Shown: positions 35,213-49,005 of the stretch, piece after piece
Layout: the number at the start of each line of letters is the position of its first letter
How positions within the stretch are numbered: the first letter of the stretch is position 1
NCBI GenBank assembly: GCA_958295665.1
Contig: OY282558.1
Location: 20,211,409 to 20,275,408 of the forward strand
Direction of reading: 5' to 3'
From: Tipula vernalis
Taxonomy: Eukaryota > Arthropoda > Insecta > Diptera > Tipulidae
DNA length: 64,000 bases
Made by a program: the position numbers and the translations under genes
Notes under the pieces: generated by a model
What the model saw: only the letters and a program-made list of their open reading frames with translations
Databases searched by the model: none
What the model was told of the DNA's origin: nothing

Positions 35213-38200
35213 ATGTATAAACACATCTATAAATTATTTGGTAATATTATATTATGATTTATAGTATGTCACGAGAATTTTTCGATAAAATATTTTGTTT
35301 CTGTCATAACTGCACAAAATAAAGCTCAGTTTACACCTCTCGGGAATATGAACGTGAACAAAACAATTTTTGTTAGTAATGATTGGAATACGCTTGAAAT
35401 AAAATTATTTATCGAATAAATATCAAAATAATGAATGAAACTTGAATAAAAAAATAATTTTGTCAATTTTCCAATGATTTCATGTTGTGGCATTGGAAAA
35501 TGAACACACTCATTATAACCTCTATTTTTTCATCACTGGAATTGCATTCATGTTCATAATTTTTTTAAAACTGTTTCTAAAATTTGCAAATAGGTTTACA
35601 ATTAGGTATTGTTACAAGCATATTTTCTAAATGTGTTACTACTTCTCTAATTCCAACTAATAAGCTTTGAATTGTTATGAATTGGGTGTGACTTGAAGAA
35701 AATTTTGGAGCATTCTCACTCTTATATATAAAATGATATATTCGTATAACGTTGAGTTTGTTATTTTTTTGGATAAACATCAATACAAAGCAACTCATTA
35801 GATAAGGCTATTTCAAAACCGTACATTAACATTTTTAAATGAAATTAGGATTCCATTCAATTCTATCTAATTTTCCGACTTTTCCGTTCGCAGCCTCTAA
35901 TTTCGTTTTCATTATATAATGATGAAAATTCGCCTTTTTAATATTTTATGTTAAATTACCTTTTTTTTTTGTGCCTTTTGATTAAATATTATTTCTCATG
36001 TTACCGAATGAATGTTTCCAAATCATCATGAACCAATTTTAATTACATACTATATAATAAAACGAACCAAATTTAGGTCACACAACTAATTATATTAATT
36101 ATTCAACGTATAATAATGTTCACTGAATAACAACAATATACGTGTAGTGTAATTAATAATTACAAACCAATTTAATTTTAATGCAATTGCCGCTTTTAAT
36201 TTTCCAATAATAATTTAATTACAACTTTACCAGTACACGTAATATTATATGTATTATTATGTTCGGAAAAGCATCAACATATTTTGTTTTTCTTGTAAAG
36301 CGCTTTCACGTGCATAACTTTGATAACAATATTATTAAAATAATATAATTTATTTTTTTAAACAACATAATGCATAATTATGGTGCAGTTAATTTTAATA
36401 TCGGTCTACATACGTAATTGTAATTTATACGTTCTTGTAAGGGCATTTTATTGAATTTTTTTTTATAACTGGCTAGATAAATTTATGTACACTTATGGGC
36501 AAATATAATTTTTTTGTATATGTACATAATTATGTATAATAAAATTAAATTAATTAAATTTTAAAAATTAATAATTTAATTTTTATTTTTCAATAAAATA
36601 TGTGAATGAATAGATAAACGTGAATACACAATTAATAATAATTAGAACTAAAGTTATTTATGTGTACACCAGTTGTTTGAATTTAATATAAATATTACGA
36701 GTATGTATAACATAAATTTAATTAGAAATGTTTATTTATGAGTTTTAATTATTCATCAGACATAACGAGTGGATATCGCAGATGTGTGATAAATTTTCCA
36801 ATAAAGAGCTTTTTTGTTTTGTTAATAAATATTTTACAACGCTTTGTAAATACAAACCACATTTTGTTGACATGTCTAATGGTCACCAAAGTGTATTATT
36901 GTGTAGCAACTGGTAATTATTTTATTTGCTTTATGTTAGCTTGTCTGGAATGACAATGACAAGCAACAGATAATTTCGTTTCAAAATATTTGAAGGGTGT
37001 CAAAAAAGCGATTAGAGAAGTGTCACAAAAGTTAATTTAATACATTTAACACTGGGCCAACATTTTTATGATGCCCTAATAATTGTATTCAGTACAATTA
37101 TTCGGATTTTTCTAAATATTTGTCTTTGTTGTTATAAATAATTGTGTTAAAATTATTGTACAACCGTTTGAAGCGCAACTTTATTGAAAATCTGATGAAT
37201 TATTTCGTCGGCACGACATATTCAAGTTAATTTTATTAATTTTATTGGTTTTAAGACCTCTGAGTAAGCATTGAGTTACAATTTATTTTGATGTTTCTGC
37301 CTTACTATCGTAAAACCAACTGATATCGGTCAATTTTATTGGAAGATCTAAAATAAATTAAACTTATTAAAATGTCCAATGTTTCAAACAATTCAAATTC
37401 AATTCTCTAATTTCTAAATTTTTTGGCAGTAAAAATTCAACAACGGAAATTCAGCAAAATAATTTCCGAATTAACTTACGGTGAATTTTCGAACCACTTT
37501 GGTGGTCGAAATTCGAAACGAAATATTAAGTCACACATTCGATATTTCAAAATACAAAACTTCATATTAAAAAATTCAGATTACAATTTTCAAAACATTT
37601 CAGAATGTTAAACAAAAGTATGAATCTTCTTAATTTGCATTGAAATAATAAAATTACATTATTTTCCCACAAATTATGAACTGCGAATAATTTAGAAAAA
37701 AAATTGGGAAAACAAATTTTAAAATTCTGTATTGTGCACGTTTCTTCGATTACAGATGTTGAAAGCCGGATGAAATTTAGATGTAAAAAATTGAATACAA
37801 TTTGGAAAATCACATTTTTCAAATTTCAAAATTATAAATTATAAAATACATTAAATAGAAAAATTTCAAAAGTACACCAATATTAATTTTTAAAGTTTTT
37901 GAGTTTCTTGCGAATATTCCTATTGTAAAAAGTTGAATTAATTTCAAAATTCGAACTATAACATTCAATAATTTTAATTTAAAATTTATGTAATTTTCTT
38001 GAATAATATGAACATTATGATGAACAACGAAATGGAAATTTCTAATTATAACCCAAATATCAAATTCAGTGTGGTAAAATTTGGTGTATTAAGTCGCATA
38101 ATGCACGAAATTTTCGTCGTTAAGAATTAATTCTAATGACCCGATACCTTTTGCGAAAATGGGGGCCTTTTGTTGTAAACCAGAAATTGTACTAACCGAC

Positions 38201-38341
38201 AGAAAAATTGATCTTTTAAAACTCGAAAATGAGATTCTGACTTTGAGATATGAAGACTTTACATTTTATGTGCGCTATTTCACCGGAAGAAAAGAACGTT
38301 AAGTATAGTGAAGATGGTAATGCTCTTACAGTTAACATCTA
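35213..38341. other. AT-rich DNA without recognised gene
   Basis: Extremely AT-rich, especially 35900-36750. No coding similarity or paired ends seen. Confidence 0.6.
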
Positions 38342-39491
38342 TTGGGTGTGTGAATATGATTCCGCCCTTTCTCAATTGGTGTCGTTATTTTTACTGCTTA
38401 CGTAAACTATAGTACTTGGTGTCAGCTATCAAACGCAGTATACGACATTTGGTTGAAGTGTAAACAAATAGTATTTTTAACTCCTTCAAAATGTCGAATT
38501 TTAATCCAAATAAACATCATTTGCGGGAAGTTTTATTACATTATTTTATTGCAAAGAAAAGTGCAGCAGAAACTTATCGTTTGCTTGTGGAAATTTACGG
38601 TTTCGATGATTTCAAAATGATGATTTTGGCATTGAAGATAAAGAGCATGGAAAACCACCGAAAAAATTTGCAGATGCCGAATTGGAAACGTTATTGGCTG
38701 AAGATTCTTCTCAAATACGATGATTGATCGATCAACTGTTGCAAAACGTTTACAAACAATCGGAATGGTTCAAAAAGCTAACAACTGCGTTCTACATGAA
38801 TTAAAAGAAAGAGACCTCGAACGTCGAAAAACATTTGTGAAATACTGATTCAAAGACGAACAAAGAAAAGGATTTCTGCATCGGATAGTTACTGGAGATG
38901 AAATATGGATTTATTATGAGAATCCCAAATGCCAAAAATCTTGGGTGAATCTGGTCCATCGCAACCAAAGCGAGATACCCATTGCAATAAGGTTATGCTC
39001 TGTATCTGGTGGGATCAGAAACGTATGGTATATTATGAACTGCTGGTATCAGGTGAAACTATGAATGGCGATGTGTACCGACGACTACTAATACGTTAGA
39101 AGCGAGCTGTAAAGGAAAAACGACCAGAATGGATGAATAGATACAACAAATTAGTTTTTCAGCATGACAATGCAAAACCACATGTTGCAAACGTTGTGAA
39201 AAATTATTTAGAAGGACAGGACTGGGAAGTTCTACCCCACCCGCCGTATTCAACAGACATAGCTCCTTCAGATTACTACTTATTCCGGTCGATGCAGTCA
39301 TCTCTTTTTGAACCGCGGTTCAGTTAAGATTTTTTCAGAGAGGGAATCTGTAAACTGCCTGAAAAATGAGGGAAAGTTGTAGCTGTAAATGGAGCATACT
39401 TTCAATAAATAATTCTTTCATTTTCTAAACAAGCAAATGTGTTTTATTTTAACAAAAAAGGGCGGGGAAGGAGTCATATTCACACACCCAA
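38342..39491 (+). mobile_element. mariner element with TA target duplication
   Basis: The left end is TTGGGTGTGTGAATATGA and the right end is its inverse; the first 17-18 bp match, then the ends diverge around a GGGCGG block. TA flanks both sides (38340-38341 and 39492-39493). The length of 1150 bp is shorter than the usual 1.3 kb because of internal deletions in the transposase. Confidence 0.9.
38491..39420 (+). pseudogene. mariner transposase pseudogene (DD34D motifs present)
   Basis: 38491-38610 encodes the first helix-turn-helix (REVLLHYFIAKKSAAETYRL). A deletion of roughly 15 codons then shifts the frame; the following stretch makes sense in another frame as a mariner linker (DKEHGKPPKKF-like). 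The catalytic motifs remain: TGDEIWIYYENPK near 38895, FQHDNAKPH near 39160 and PHPPYSTDIAPSDYYLF near 39238-39290, which fits the mariner D,D34D spacing. In-frame stops occur near 38846 and 39098. After LFEPRFS another deletion of about 15-20 codons precedes DFFREGICKLPEK. The subfamily was not determined. Confidence 0.9.
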
Positions 39492-42400
39492 TATTTAAAC
39501 AAAAGAAACGATAAGAAGCAAAGCGCTCAAATCAGTTACAGTCAATTGGCTTTTCCAGATTCGAAGAAGTTGTTTAATCACTAGTCGAAGCATGGTGTCT
39601 TTGGCAATTAGTGGTCGTATGTGACGTCGAATTAGTTTTTTGACAACGATTAGACAATTTTACGTAAAAATATTGATACATCAGATTAACTTTTTCGAAC
39701 AATACTTTATAGTAACGGTTGGGTTGTTACCAGAGGATTTTATCAACGCGCACACACGAGATTATAGCCCGATATCTACACCAAACACCGTTCACAGAAA
39801 TCAGTGAATCTGAATGACATGAATCCGTTTTGAGTTATTTCCCAAAGTATTTAAAGGGTTAGGTTGATAAAAACGATGATTTTCCGATTGGCGAGCTGAA
39901 TATTTTTAACTTTTAAAAATTGTAGGATTTAAATTCAAACTTGTGCATACTGACTGGGTGCTTCATATACAATTTATATCGTGATATTTAGGATTTTCGT
40001 TTCATAAATTATAATTATGTGGGACTGATCAAAGCCATGCGGATCTTTGGTCTTCATTGACCTGTTCCCCAACTTGGTATACCTACGGAGACTGTCATTT
40101 TTACCACATAACCCCCCTACAGCTGGCTTAACTGTATAAACAGGGCACGATACTATTAACGATTTTATAAACTGGGTCTGCTTCTTAAATTGAAATATAT
40201 CGATTAAGGTCTTCTGAAAATAAATGTTTACTTTTAGAGATAGCTTAAAACTTATTCTACCAGGGGGACTGGAAAACCATTTTAAATTATTATTAGGTGA
40301 TTTGGATAAGCAAAACTCACATCAGACAAATTCCTATATCCTATAATACCTCTTATAAGATTTAACCGGTGAATATATAAAGTGTTCAGTAGTGCAATGG
40401 CAAAGTGATCGGTTGGAGTAGGAGTATAAGAATGGTTTCTGGAGTGTTTGAAAATATATTTCAAAAATATGTGCGGTAAAAGTTAATGGATTTAGCCGAT
40501 TCCTCAATTTTGTTGCTAATGAGCCAACTAACAAAAAAACGCTTAAAAGCAGTTGAAGTTGATTTAGTTTTCCTTTGTATTCCTCTCTATTTTGCATCTA
40601 AAGGGTTATTTTGGAATAGCAAACTTCCTGATGTAGGGACATACTATGCGGTGTTGCATTTAATGAATGTTTCAAAAACTTGCATCGCCAAATTGAAGGC
40701 TCACTTTTGATAAATTTAAGCTGTATTTATAAAATTCAGTAACTGAACGCTTTAGATTAGTGATTGTTTTGAGCCCATTCAAATTCCTGCTCAACTCGTT
40801 TCAACCAATTTTCCACCGCATTTACCCTGATTCGAAAACTTAATCAGTGGGGAGGACAATCAACTTTTAAAAAATCTAAAGAGATTAACTTTTAAAAAAT
40901 CTCATGTTTTAAAAGAATGCCCATTGCTTTGTGTTTTAAGTGGCAGCCCTACCAAGAACGTCCATTACAGCTAATAAAACATACCCAACTTGAAGCTATA
41001 AGACAAGTTCACTTTAAAGGATTATCCAGTTATTTATCCACCCTTGCTTCAGGTCATTAAAATGTAGCTTAATTATTTGACATTTGATCTGATCTGGATC
41101 ATATTTCTTGAAACGGCAAAGGAATGCAAAGAGCTACTCGGATGAAAATGTTGATCCTAAAAACAAAAATTTGTTCTATTTTTGTTGTTGGTTGAAATAG
41201 ATATTATGATCACCAAAAACCCTGTGCTATTTGTTGTAAAATCTTTAGATATTCAGCTAGAAAAATATACATAAATATAACTTAGAGGATCTGAAGTGGA
41301 AGAGCGACTGATTCGTTGTGCTTTTCATGTAAAGTTGTGCAGGAAATTCAATCTTGGCGGAATGGTACTCTAACCAAATAGGTAGATCGTAGAGATTACG
41401 TTGCCAGCTCTCACCTCTTTTAGGATGGGGCACCGCTGAATTTACCATTCGATCAATATAAGTTATATTTACTAGTAAGGGTGAGTGACAATGGTACTAG
41501 TTTGACCTCAAGGGTGTAATAAACATTCAGAAAAGAAATTCGGATCCAACATCTTACAATTGCATCATTTCATCTAGCTTCTAATGAAGAAGTTGAAAAA
41601 TGTGTTCGGGGGTTAAAAATACCTTTAATTCGCTTAAAACTTTGGATGGCGATTCTACTGATAATGTTGGTACTAAACAAATAATTTTATTTTTGATAAT
41701 TTCAAGACAAATCCAATGGAATTGATATAGCCAAACAGGATATTAAAACCAAATAAAAGCTCGGTATTAAAAAAAAACTTATAAATAACTTATATAATTA
41801 TAATTTATCTACGAGACTGTCGACTTTCTAAATTGTTGGTCAATAAATAAACTCTCTCTATATTCCCTAATTAGTAGAAAGCTCGATGAATATAGCATAT
41901 ATATCGCTTTCCTAAACGGTGATAACCTCAATAACCATTTGTCTAGTGATAATTTTTTATTGGACTAGATCATTGCTACTAAAAATTACCAGCTACAAAA
42001 TTTAAAAAAATTTAACAATCCAATTTAAAATTTCGATGACAGAAATATAATCGATCAAACAATAAATAAGTAAGTACTTCAGCAAACAGCAATGGTATTC
42101 CTCAAATTATTGCGGCTCCCAAAATATTCTCTGCAGCTATAACTTCTTCTATGTCTGCAAAATTTATTGAGCTTGTTGAAAAACTATGCTAATGCTTCTT
42201 TTGCACGAATCTTGGATGCAAATTATAGAATCGAGAACATTTTCACTATTCAGTATATCGGGTGCAGTTTCTCACCCTTGCCAATGTTCTCAAATATAAC
42301 AACCAACTTTTTCGCCAGTTAATTCTGCATAAGCTTTTAAAATTCTTAATTATGATCTTCGTGTTCAACGGGTTGAATTGTTATCCGTCTTACGTTTGTA

Positions 42401-44488
42401 TGTGCTGGACAATATTGTCGACAGTAAGTGACATTTTCCATTTACTTTGATCATTAAAATGCCGACTTCTAGTCCACGCTCATTTATTAGACCGCCACGA
42501 AATTTTAGGATTCTCAATTTTTAATTGTTCTTTGTTTTCTCTGTTTTTCACTGACTAACGGCTTAAATATCTGGCTAGTAATGTATTTCGCTTCTTCAAT
42601 AAAAAAAATGGTTATATAGAAACATTCAACAACGATGTTCTATTCAATCCTGATTTTAAATATGACCGCTCCAAATTTTTTTTATTTTTGTTTATTTTTC
42701 CAGGATTAGTGGGTATATCTTACTACTACTGGTAATTATCATTATACTGGTGGTCAGGAGAAAAAAAATGGAACGTCCAACAATCAGCTTGTTGAAAGCA
42801 GCACCAATACAATTTATAGAGTATACAATTTGCGGAACGTTTTCGGAAAAATTTCAAAAACATACAGTTTTTGAAAAAGATTATGGTTTAAAATTTTATT
42901 TTGGGTTGGACAAACTATTAAACATTCAACTTTTAAAGACATTTCTGAATATCGAAATATTTATTGTCTAATTCTCAAATAAAACATTCGAATTTCATGG
43001 AAAATTTTATGAAGATGAACACCACAGCTAAAGTAAATAAACTTGGGGAATTTATTAATTCGTGAGTTTCCCGAAATACCTAACGCTATAGTTCTGATAG
43101 TGGCATCCTTGTTGACTTTATTAAAGGATTATACTTGTCCAATGAACAGAATAAATCAAAACTCAATTCAAATTTGAGCTATTTTTACTTTAATTTAAAA
43201 TTTTCACTAAAGATTTATCAGTAAAAGCTATATATTATTCAAAATAAAATTAGACAATACTTATACTGAAAAGCATTACCATTTACCTTAAGGGAATATA
43301 TCCTGTTATGTGCATATGTTTGTCCTACTCCAAAAATGACCAAAGTAATATTTAAATTGGATTGAATACATGGTCCGTATAGTACATAAAATTCGATTTA
43401 TCAAATCAAATCTCTTATGGAAAGGTTATCTTGAAAAAATATTCGACGCTAAGTGGAAAAACATGTAAAAGATAGAGGTTTTTTCTTCCTTTGGTGATTA
43501 TTATTTTATTTCAAATAAGTATCTTAACCTACCCTTTAAGTAAAAATCATATTATTGCTTTCAATAAGAAAAATTTTCAAAATGAAACCCATTTTTATTT
43601 TTCGGTTCATACGTACACAGATTTGGTCAGATTTCTAGTTGTTGTTTATTGCAATGGTTTTTATGTTCAACAACATGTTTAATTTCCACGTCGGTAAATT
43701 ATCCGATAGATTTAAAGATACGTGTTACAAAAATATGAGGTTCTTTTTATTCTTTGCGGGCTAAACAAAGAAAGGAAAAAGGAAACGTATCGAATTTTGT
43801 ATCGAAAGGAAAAAGGAAACGGAAACAAAGCCATTTTCCTAATTTTCAATTGTTTTGTTGGATTAAAATTTTGGAAGCCATTATTTTTTTGCAAAACAGT
43901 AATTATTTAATCGCTTTTATGTTAAATGGAGATGGTGAGGTTTGTATTCATGTATTTGATTTGTAAAATAGCTGAACTAGGAAATAATATTGCCTTAAAA
44001 TGAATCGTGTTAATATGATAAATAATTTTAGGAAACCCTTGGGCAAATTTCCGTCAATTTTTATTTTATTTTTATTTATTAGAAAGGCGCTTGTTTTGGT
44101 TCTGACTTGTATATTTTTAGACTTATATTTCAAAATTTTCAAACAGTTCAAAAGCATAATAGCATTTTTGAACGTTTTATTTGAATAAGATAAGAGTCAA
44201 CGAGTAACTTAAATATCATAATAAATGATAACAAGGGATTCCCATCTCCTCTATATTCCAATTTTAGTCTTTATTTGAATTTATCTGGATTTGTTTGCAA
44301 TTATTTGATATAACTTACATTTATTTTCTTAATTCACCTTACAAAGTCTGGTCAGAACATTTTCATTTATTTCATTTCGGCCAAAATTTGTCTAATTTTG
44401 TTGAATTGGCCAAAAACATACCTTGGAAAGCATAAAATTATTTGATTTGGTCATAACATAATTCTTAGTTATGTAAATTAACCATATA
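39492..44488. other. AT-rich DNA without recognised gene
   Basis: No frame shows a known domain. A GC-richer patch at 40020-40150 and scattered frames (40334-40710, 41257-41448, 42262-42450) were examined without result. Around 42070-42530 some translated words (NGIPQII, FIRPPRNFRI) faintly recall non-LTR proteins, but not enough to annotate. Confidence 0.5.
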
Positions 44489-44696
44489 TAATTCAATCCA
44501 GTTTCGAACTGATGAGCTTATAATTATGAAAAAATCAATCTTCTCATCAGACCGCGGCGACTGGACTGATTATACCACAATTTAAATTCTATATATTCAG
44601 AATGTACTGTGCATTAAGTACTAGCGAATCATACTAATACAGATGAATTCTCTTACAATTTTTCTTCTTCTTTACGATATTCACACAGCTCTGTAT
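44489..44696 (-). repeat. Single copy of the SINE-like repeat found in the 13.5-kb palindrome
   Basis: It matches the reverse complement of the right arm and loop of the palindrome (13741-13960): CCAGTTTCGAACTGATGAGC, then GACCGCGGCGACTGGACTGA, AAGTACTAGCGAATC and a tail into CGATATTCACACAGCTCTG. Because the loop side is present here, the natural repeat unit extends beyond one arm. The B-box-like AGTTCGAAACT reads on the minus strand. Confidence 0.8.
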
Positions 44697-44780
44697 ATTA
44701 TTTTCTGATTTCTGATTACTTGAAATAGTCTGGCAATGTAATATCTGAAACTCCAAACGAGTCGACGAGTCGTTGAAGAG

Positions 44781-45165
44781 CAGAGCTGCTGATTTTAAGT
44801 CATTTTGCAAAGCTCGAGCTTTCGATCTTTTTAGAGTACAAGCTTTAGAGTTTTTGATCCCAAAATATTAATTTTATAACGAAAATTATCTCTCTTTATT
44901 AAGAAAATACTTTTTATCTCTTGAATGGTAAGAGTTACAAACTTTTTAATAATACTTTTAATAGTAACTTGGGAGTGAGGAATCCGAATCTGAAATCAAA
45001 TTTTCGACACGGATACACTTTTCGAATTCTTAGACGTACTTTTTCAAAGTTCGTCGAAAATAAAAAGATCAAGTATTTCAAGCAAAAATATCGAGCTTCT
45101 AACTCTGAAATTGCCTCCAAAAGCTCGATCTTTTCGGCTCGAGCTAGCTCGAGCCAGCAGCTCTA
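44781..45165. mobile_element. hAT MITE with 8-bp target duplication
   Basis: The ends are CAGAGCTGCTG and, inverted, CAGCAGCTCTA. The flanking octamers are TTGAAGAG (44773-44780) and TTGAAGAT (45166-45173), 7 of 8 identical. Subterminal GCTCGAGC words are repeated near both ends (44810 and 45137-45154). Length is 385 bp. Frames inside (44921-45169 and the opposite strand) have no motif. Confidence 0.8.
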
Positions 45166-45173
45166 TTGAAGAT

Positions 45174-46189
45174 GTATATATCTTTAAATATCCATAAGGT
45201 ATATTCAATAAGTTGGAACTCAAAATGTGAAATTAATAACTAGTGAGGTTGAAAAATTTACTTATACTCGTACACAGAGAATGAGAATACTTGACGAGAT
45301 AACTTCATAAATCCTTGTTTTTATTAATTTGGTCACTAATCTTACATAATATAATCAAAATTAAAAATTATTTATGGGCTTTCTGCATAAGTGTTTACTA
45401 CTTTTTTCATTTAAAATAATTTATTATAAGCGCCGTAAAGTAATTTTAAGCTGGAACATGTTGCTGATAGGGAACTGTTTGCTCTTCGAAACTTTTTCGC
45501 AAAGCAAAAATGTCTTCCCGTCTAGATATCGCAGATTCTCCGGAATATTATTGCCTAAAAGTTTTTTATTTTCTTTTATTTTTTAATAAAATTATGTTGT
45601 CTCTGAATATATAGGGCTCAAAATATAGGGTTTTTATGATTGATTTTATATGATTTGTGAAAGTTCCAAATTCAAACTACTAATTTCTAAATAATGCGAC
45701 ATTGTAACAAATTTCTTTAGAACTTTAGGACAAATAATTAATTATTGCAATTTAAGTAGAAAATTTTACATGGGCGAAGTAAATTTGGTAGTTTCCCGAA
45801 AATAGTGTCGAAGGGTAACTTGATTTCTGCGACATTTTAAAAGTAAAATAAGAAAGGACTGCCAACACTTTTCTGAAACTAGAAAGTACAATACAAAACA
45901 AGTTTCAAATCATTTTGCCGGTCTACCAAGGAACTGTTTTTTTTTCTCGAATTTGTGTTCAAATTCAAATTTAAAAATTAAAACCAGGCTTTTTAGCATA
46001 CCAGAACCAGCAGGACAAGGTATAAGTCCTTACTTATTCTTAAGGTAATATTTCTGATAATTTAATTCTAATTATTTATCTAAATAGTTTGGTGTTTATA
46101 TGTGCCAAATCAGTAAAGAGTTTTTGTATTTCATCCTCAGCTGAAGAGTTTTTGTATTTTATATTCATCTCTATTCTTGTCTTGTCAAT
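45174..46189. other. AT-rich DNA without recognised gene
   Basis: Nothing recognised. A 70-codon frame at 45374-45586 has no motif. Confidence 0.5.
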
Positions 46190-46345
46190 CGAAGACCTAA
46201 ACGTGATTGCTTCAGTTGTCTTCATCTTCCTCGATTACATAAAGATGGTTTAAATGCTTTCCCCTATCATGTGGAATTGTGCAACAAATAACAGCCATTA
46301 AAGCCTTTGCGGTAACCACACGGCAAAGTCTGGTAGGCTTCTTTA
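46190..46345 (-). pseudogene. Possible Harbinger transposase C-terminal relic
   Basis: The minus strand near 46335-46200 reads LCRVVTAKALMAVI and, after an apparent frameshift, an HN-S-DRGK stretch followed by IEEDEDN. The C-terminus of HARBI1-type transposases often reads (K/R)VCRVVTACAVLHN followed by an acidic tail. The rest of the protein is not recognisable. Downstream, 46640-46865 holds repeated AGTACTTG/CAAGTA words that could be an old terminal region. Confidence 0.35.
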
Positions 46346-46869
46346 TGAAGTTACAAACATATCTACTGCCCTAGAAGCTATAAAACCATTAAATGAAATG
46401 TCTTGCAAACGGTAATTCTATATATTCCGAAATCCTTAGGAAGACCGCTTTTTTGATTCTTCCAGTGGATTTAATTTCCTTTGAAGGAAAAGCTAGTAAC
46501 ACTATTTTTATAACATCAAAAGCTGTATGGTAAATTTCTTCTTACCACCACCGGCATCCATCGGGAATTAAAAACAACAAACAAATATAACCTGAGAACC
46601 CTAAGTAGCAAAGCAAATCTTTACTTACCGTACCCCAACCTTGAAAATAATCAATCAATAGGTGCTGGGAAATTTTTAAGTGTTTCCTTATAGAGAAAGC
46701 AGTTACTTAGACTTCAAGTATCCACTACTCCAGCAAGCATGTACTTAAATTTTATCCACCTGCTTTCAAGCAGATACTTGAAAAAACTTAAGTTAAAGCA
46801 CTTACTTGTTTTTATTTACTCCACCCACTATCTCTAAATATGTTTACTTAAAAATACTTGAATAATCAA

Positions 46870-47115
46870 AAAGTCTAGAAAATCTCGAATAATCTCGAAA
46901 ATCTTCAACAATCTTGACTAGTTTTGAAAACCAGAAAAATCTATAGTAATCTCAAATATGTTGTCGAATAATTTTCAGTAATGTCGAAATATTTCAAAAA
47001 AGTTATGTTCTCAAATCACTCGGAAAATATCGAACAAAAAATCTCAAAATTTTCGAAACATTTCCAAAACTAAAATCATCGAAAAGCTCAGAGCAGCTGG
47101 CAAATTTCGAATAAT
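46870..47115 (-). repeat. Degenerate TCGAGATTATT-type dispersed repeat, block 3 (inverted)
   Basis: AATCTCGAATAATCTCGAAA, AATCTTGACTAG, AATCTCAAATATG and TCGAATAATCC follow one another. This is the reverse-complement vocabulary of blocks 1 and 2. Confidence 0.55.
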
Positions 47116-48073
47116 CCTAAAAAAAACCAGAATGACTACTCGCATTGTGTAATACTATGTGTATTTACATTAAAATAATTTTTACTGCCAAGAAAATGTA
47201 AAAAATGTCAAAAATGTAAAATAAGTGGAAAAGAGAAAAAATTTGATCGGTCGTTAGGTTAAGCAGGAAACGTGTTTCCATTCGATCTGTGAATCATTCT
47301 GCAATCAGTTTTACAATTGTTCAAATAATATTTCCAATCATCAAAAATAACACAGAATAACTTGATAAGGAAATACAAGCTTCTCTGAAATATTTTTTTG
47401 TAAGTAACAAGCTATCTCAAGAAATGTAACAACCAACGTTTCCTGAAAATTTTATTCGAAATAATATTGTAATTTAAATTAATTTGATAAGACCTGTTAA
47501 CGTATTTATTTGAAAATATTACGGGAATTGTCGCCGTAACAAATAAATTTAAGGGTAGACTATTAAACTGTTTAATGGTTTATTGATTTAAACGAAATTT
47601 TATTATCCCTAAATAAATTTTTGTAATGGTTAAATCGATTCTATAACAATAACTATTATTGGGTTACTCATAAAAAATGTATTGGTTCCAAGAAAATCCC
47701 AACCCAAACATTTTATCCAAAGCTCATGAAAGCGTATAGTATTTTTTAATACAATGTACAGTGAAAAACACTTCATGAAATACTTTTTGCTCAATCTTAT
47801 GTCTTACCTATAATAAATTAATTGAACTAAACTGACTTTCCACAATAAATGTTAAGACAATTTAGCACAGTTATCAAAAGACATGCGAATGTTCGTGACT
47901 ACATACCATACAATTTTTTTTGTAAAACCGGAAACTATTGTAGATATTTTATAAAACAAAAATAAGGTCACGACTATCAGAAACCCAGAACCAATCTTAA
48001 AGATTAATTTCATATATGTATTAAAAGCTCATCCATCAACAGGTGTTTATGTATACACATATTTCTTATTTAC

Positions 48074-49005
48074 CTTCTGCCACATAAATTTTAGCTCGCC
48101 TTCAAAACAATTTCACTTTAATCCACGTACATTTATTTAACACTGTACAATATTAAAAAAAAAAAACACCAATTTTCTTAACATTAAACCTTTCTTATAT
48201 ATTATGTAAAATTTATTTAAGCGCATTCAATCCACGAATGCTTGCACAATAGCATAATTTATATTTTTTTATGCTTAAAACTCATAAAACTCTATTTTTA
48301 TTTTTGTTATTTTATTTAGTTTAGCATATACTTTACTTCTCTACTATAAAATATAGCAGAAAATAATAAACTAAGAAAATTAATAAATAAATAATAAGAA
48401 AATAGAAAATTCAATAGATTTATTTATTTTTTCTACACAGATTTTCACACAAACGTAATCCTAGTATTATAATCCACACTGAGTTACACAAATACAAAAA
48501 AAAAAAAACAGAAAAAAATTAAAATCGCTGGAAGAACATTTACCACTATGTACATACATAGACGAAAATTCGTTTCTTATACTGCTTTAAAGAAAATGAT
48601 ATTCGTGTAATAAATTTTTTCTCTATTTGGTCGTTGTTGGGAAATTAAATGCATTTTCACACTGTACTATATTTATATCATCATCATCATCACTAAGTTA
48701 TAAGCTCAACACACAGAACAATTTTCACCAAAAATAACAAAAAAAAACACTTTCAAATATTTTCCACTTAAAATAAATAAAAAATGAAAACTAAAAATTT
48801 TAACCCAAAAAAAAAAAAAAAATTAGTTCGCAAATATTTTATTCAACGGTAAACAGAACTCAGCTAGCCGCACACGTCTTGCTTGGCGACATCGAAAAAT
48901 TGAACTAACGCTAACTTTGTTAAATTTAATAAAAATCGAAAAAACAAAATGTTTTTCATAACAAGTGGAAAAAGAAAACAAAAACAAAAAACAAAACAGT
49001 GAGCG
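48074..49005 (-). other. Candidate untranslated first exon of a minus-strand host gene
   Basis: Read on the minus strand, the region starts near a CTCACTGTTTTG initiator-like site (about 48995). It has the texture of insect 5' leaders: GTGAAAATTG, CAGTGTGAAAATGC, TGTGTAACTCAGTGTGG and GATGATGATGATG. It ends GGCAGAAG followed by GTAAATAAG, a good splice donor at 48072-48073. A patch near 48850-48890 is GC-richer than the surroundings. There is no long reading frame, and no downstream exon was found to the left in this window. This is inference from composition and one donor site only. Confidence 0.3.

Noticed and set aside
34873..35226. 117-codon minus-strand frame
   Set aside because: It lies entirely within MITE copy 2, includes its terminal repeat and is disrupted in copy 1; a shadow, not a gene.
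42070..42540. Possible non-LTR protein relic (NGIPQII, FIRPPRNFRI)
   Set aside because: The matches are short, in different frames and lack any catalytic motif; too weak to annotate.
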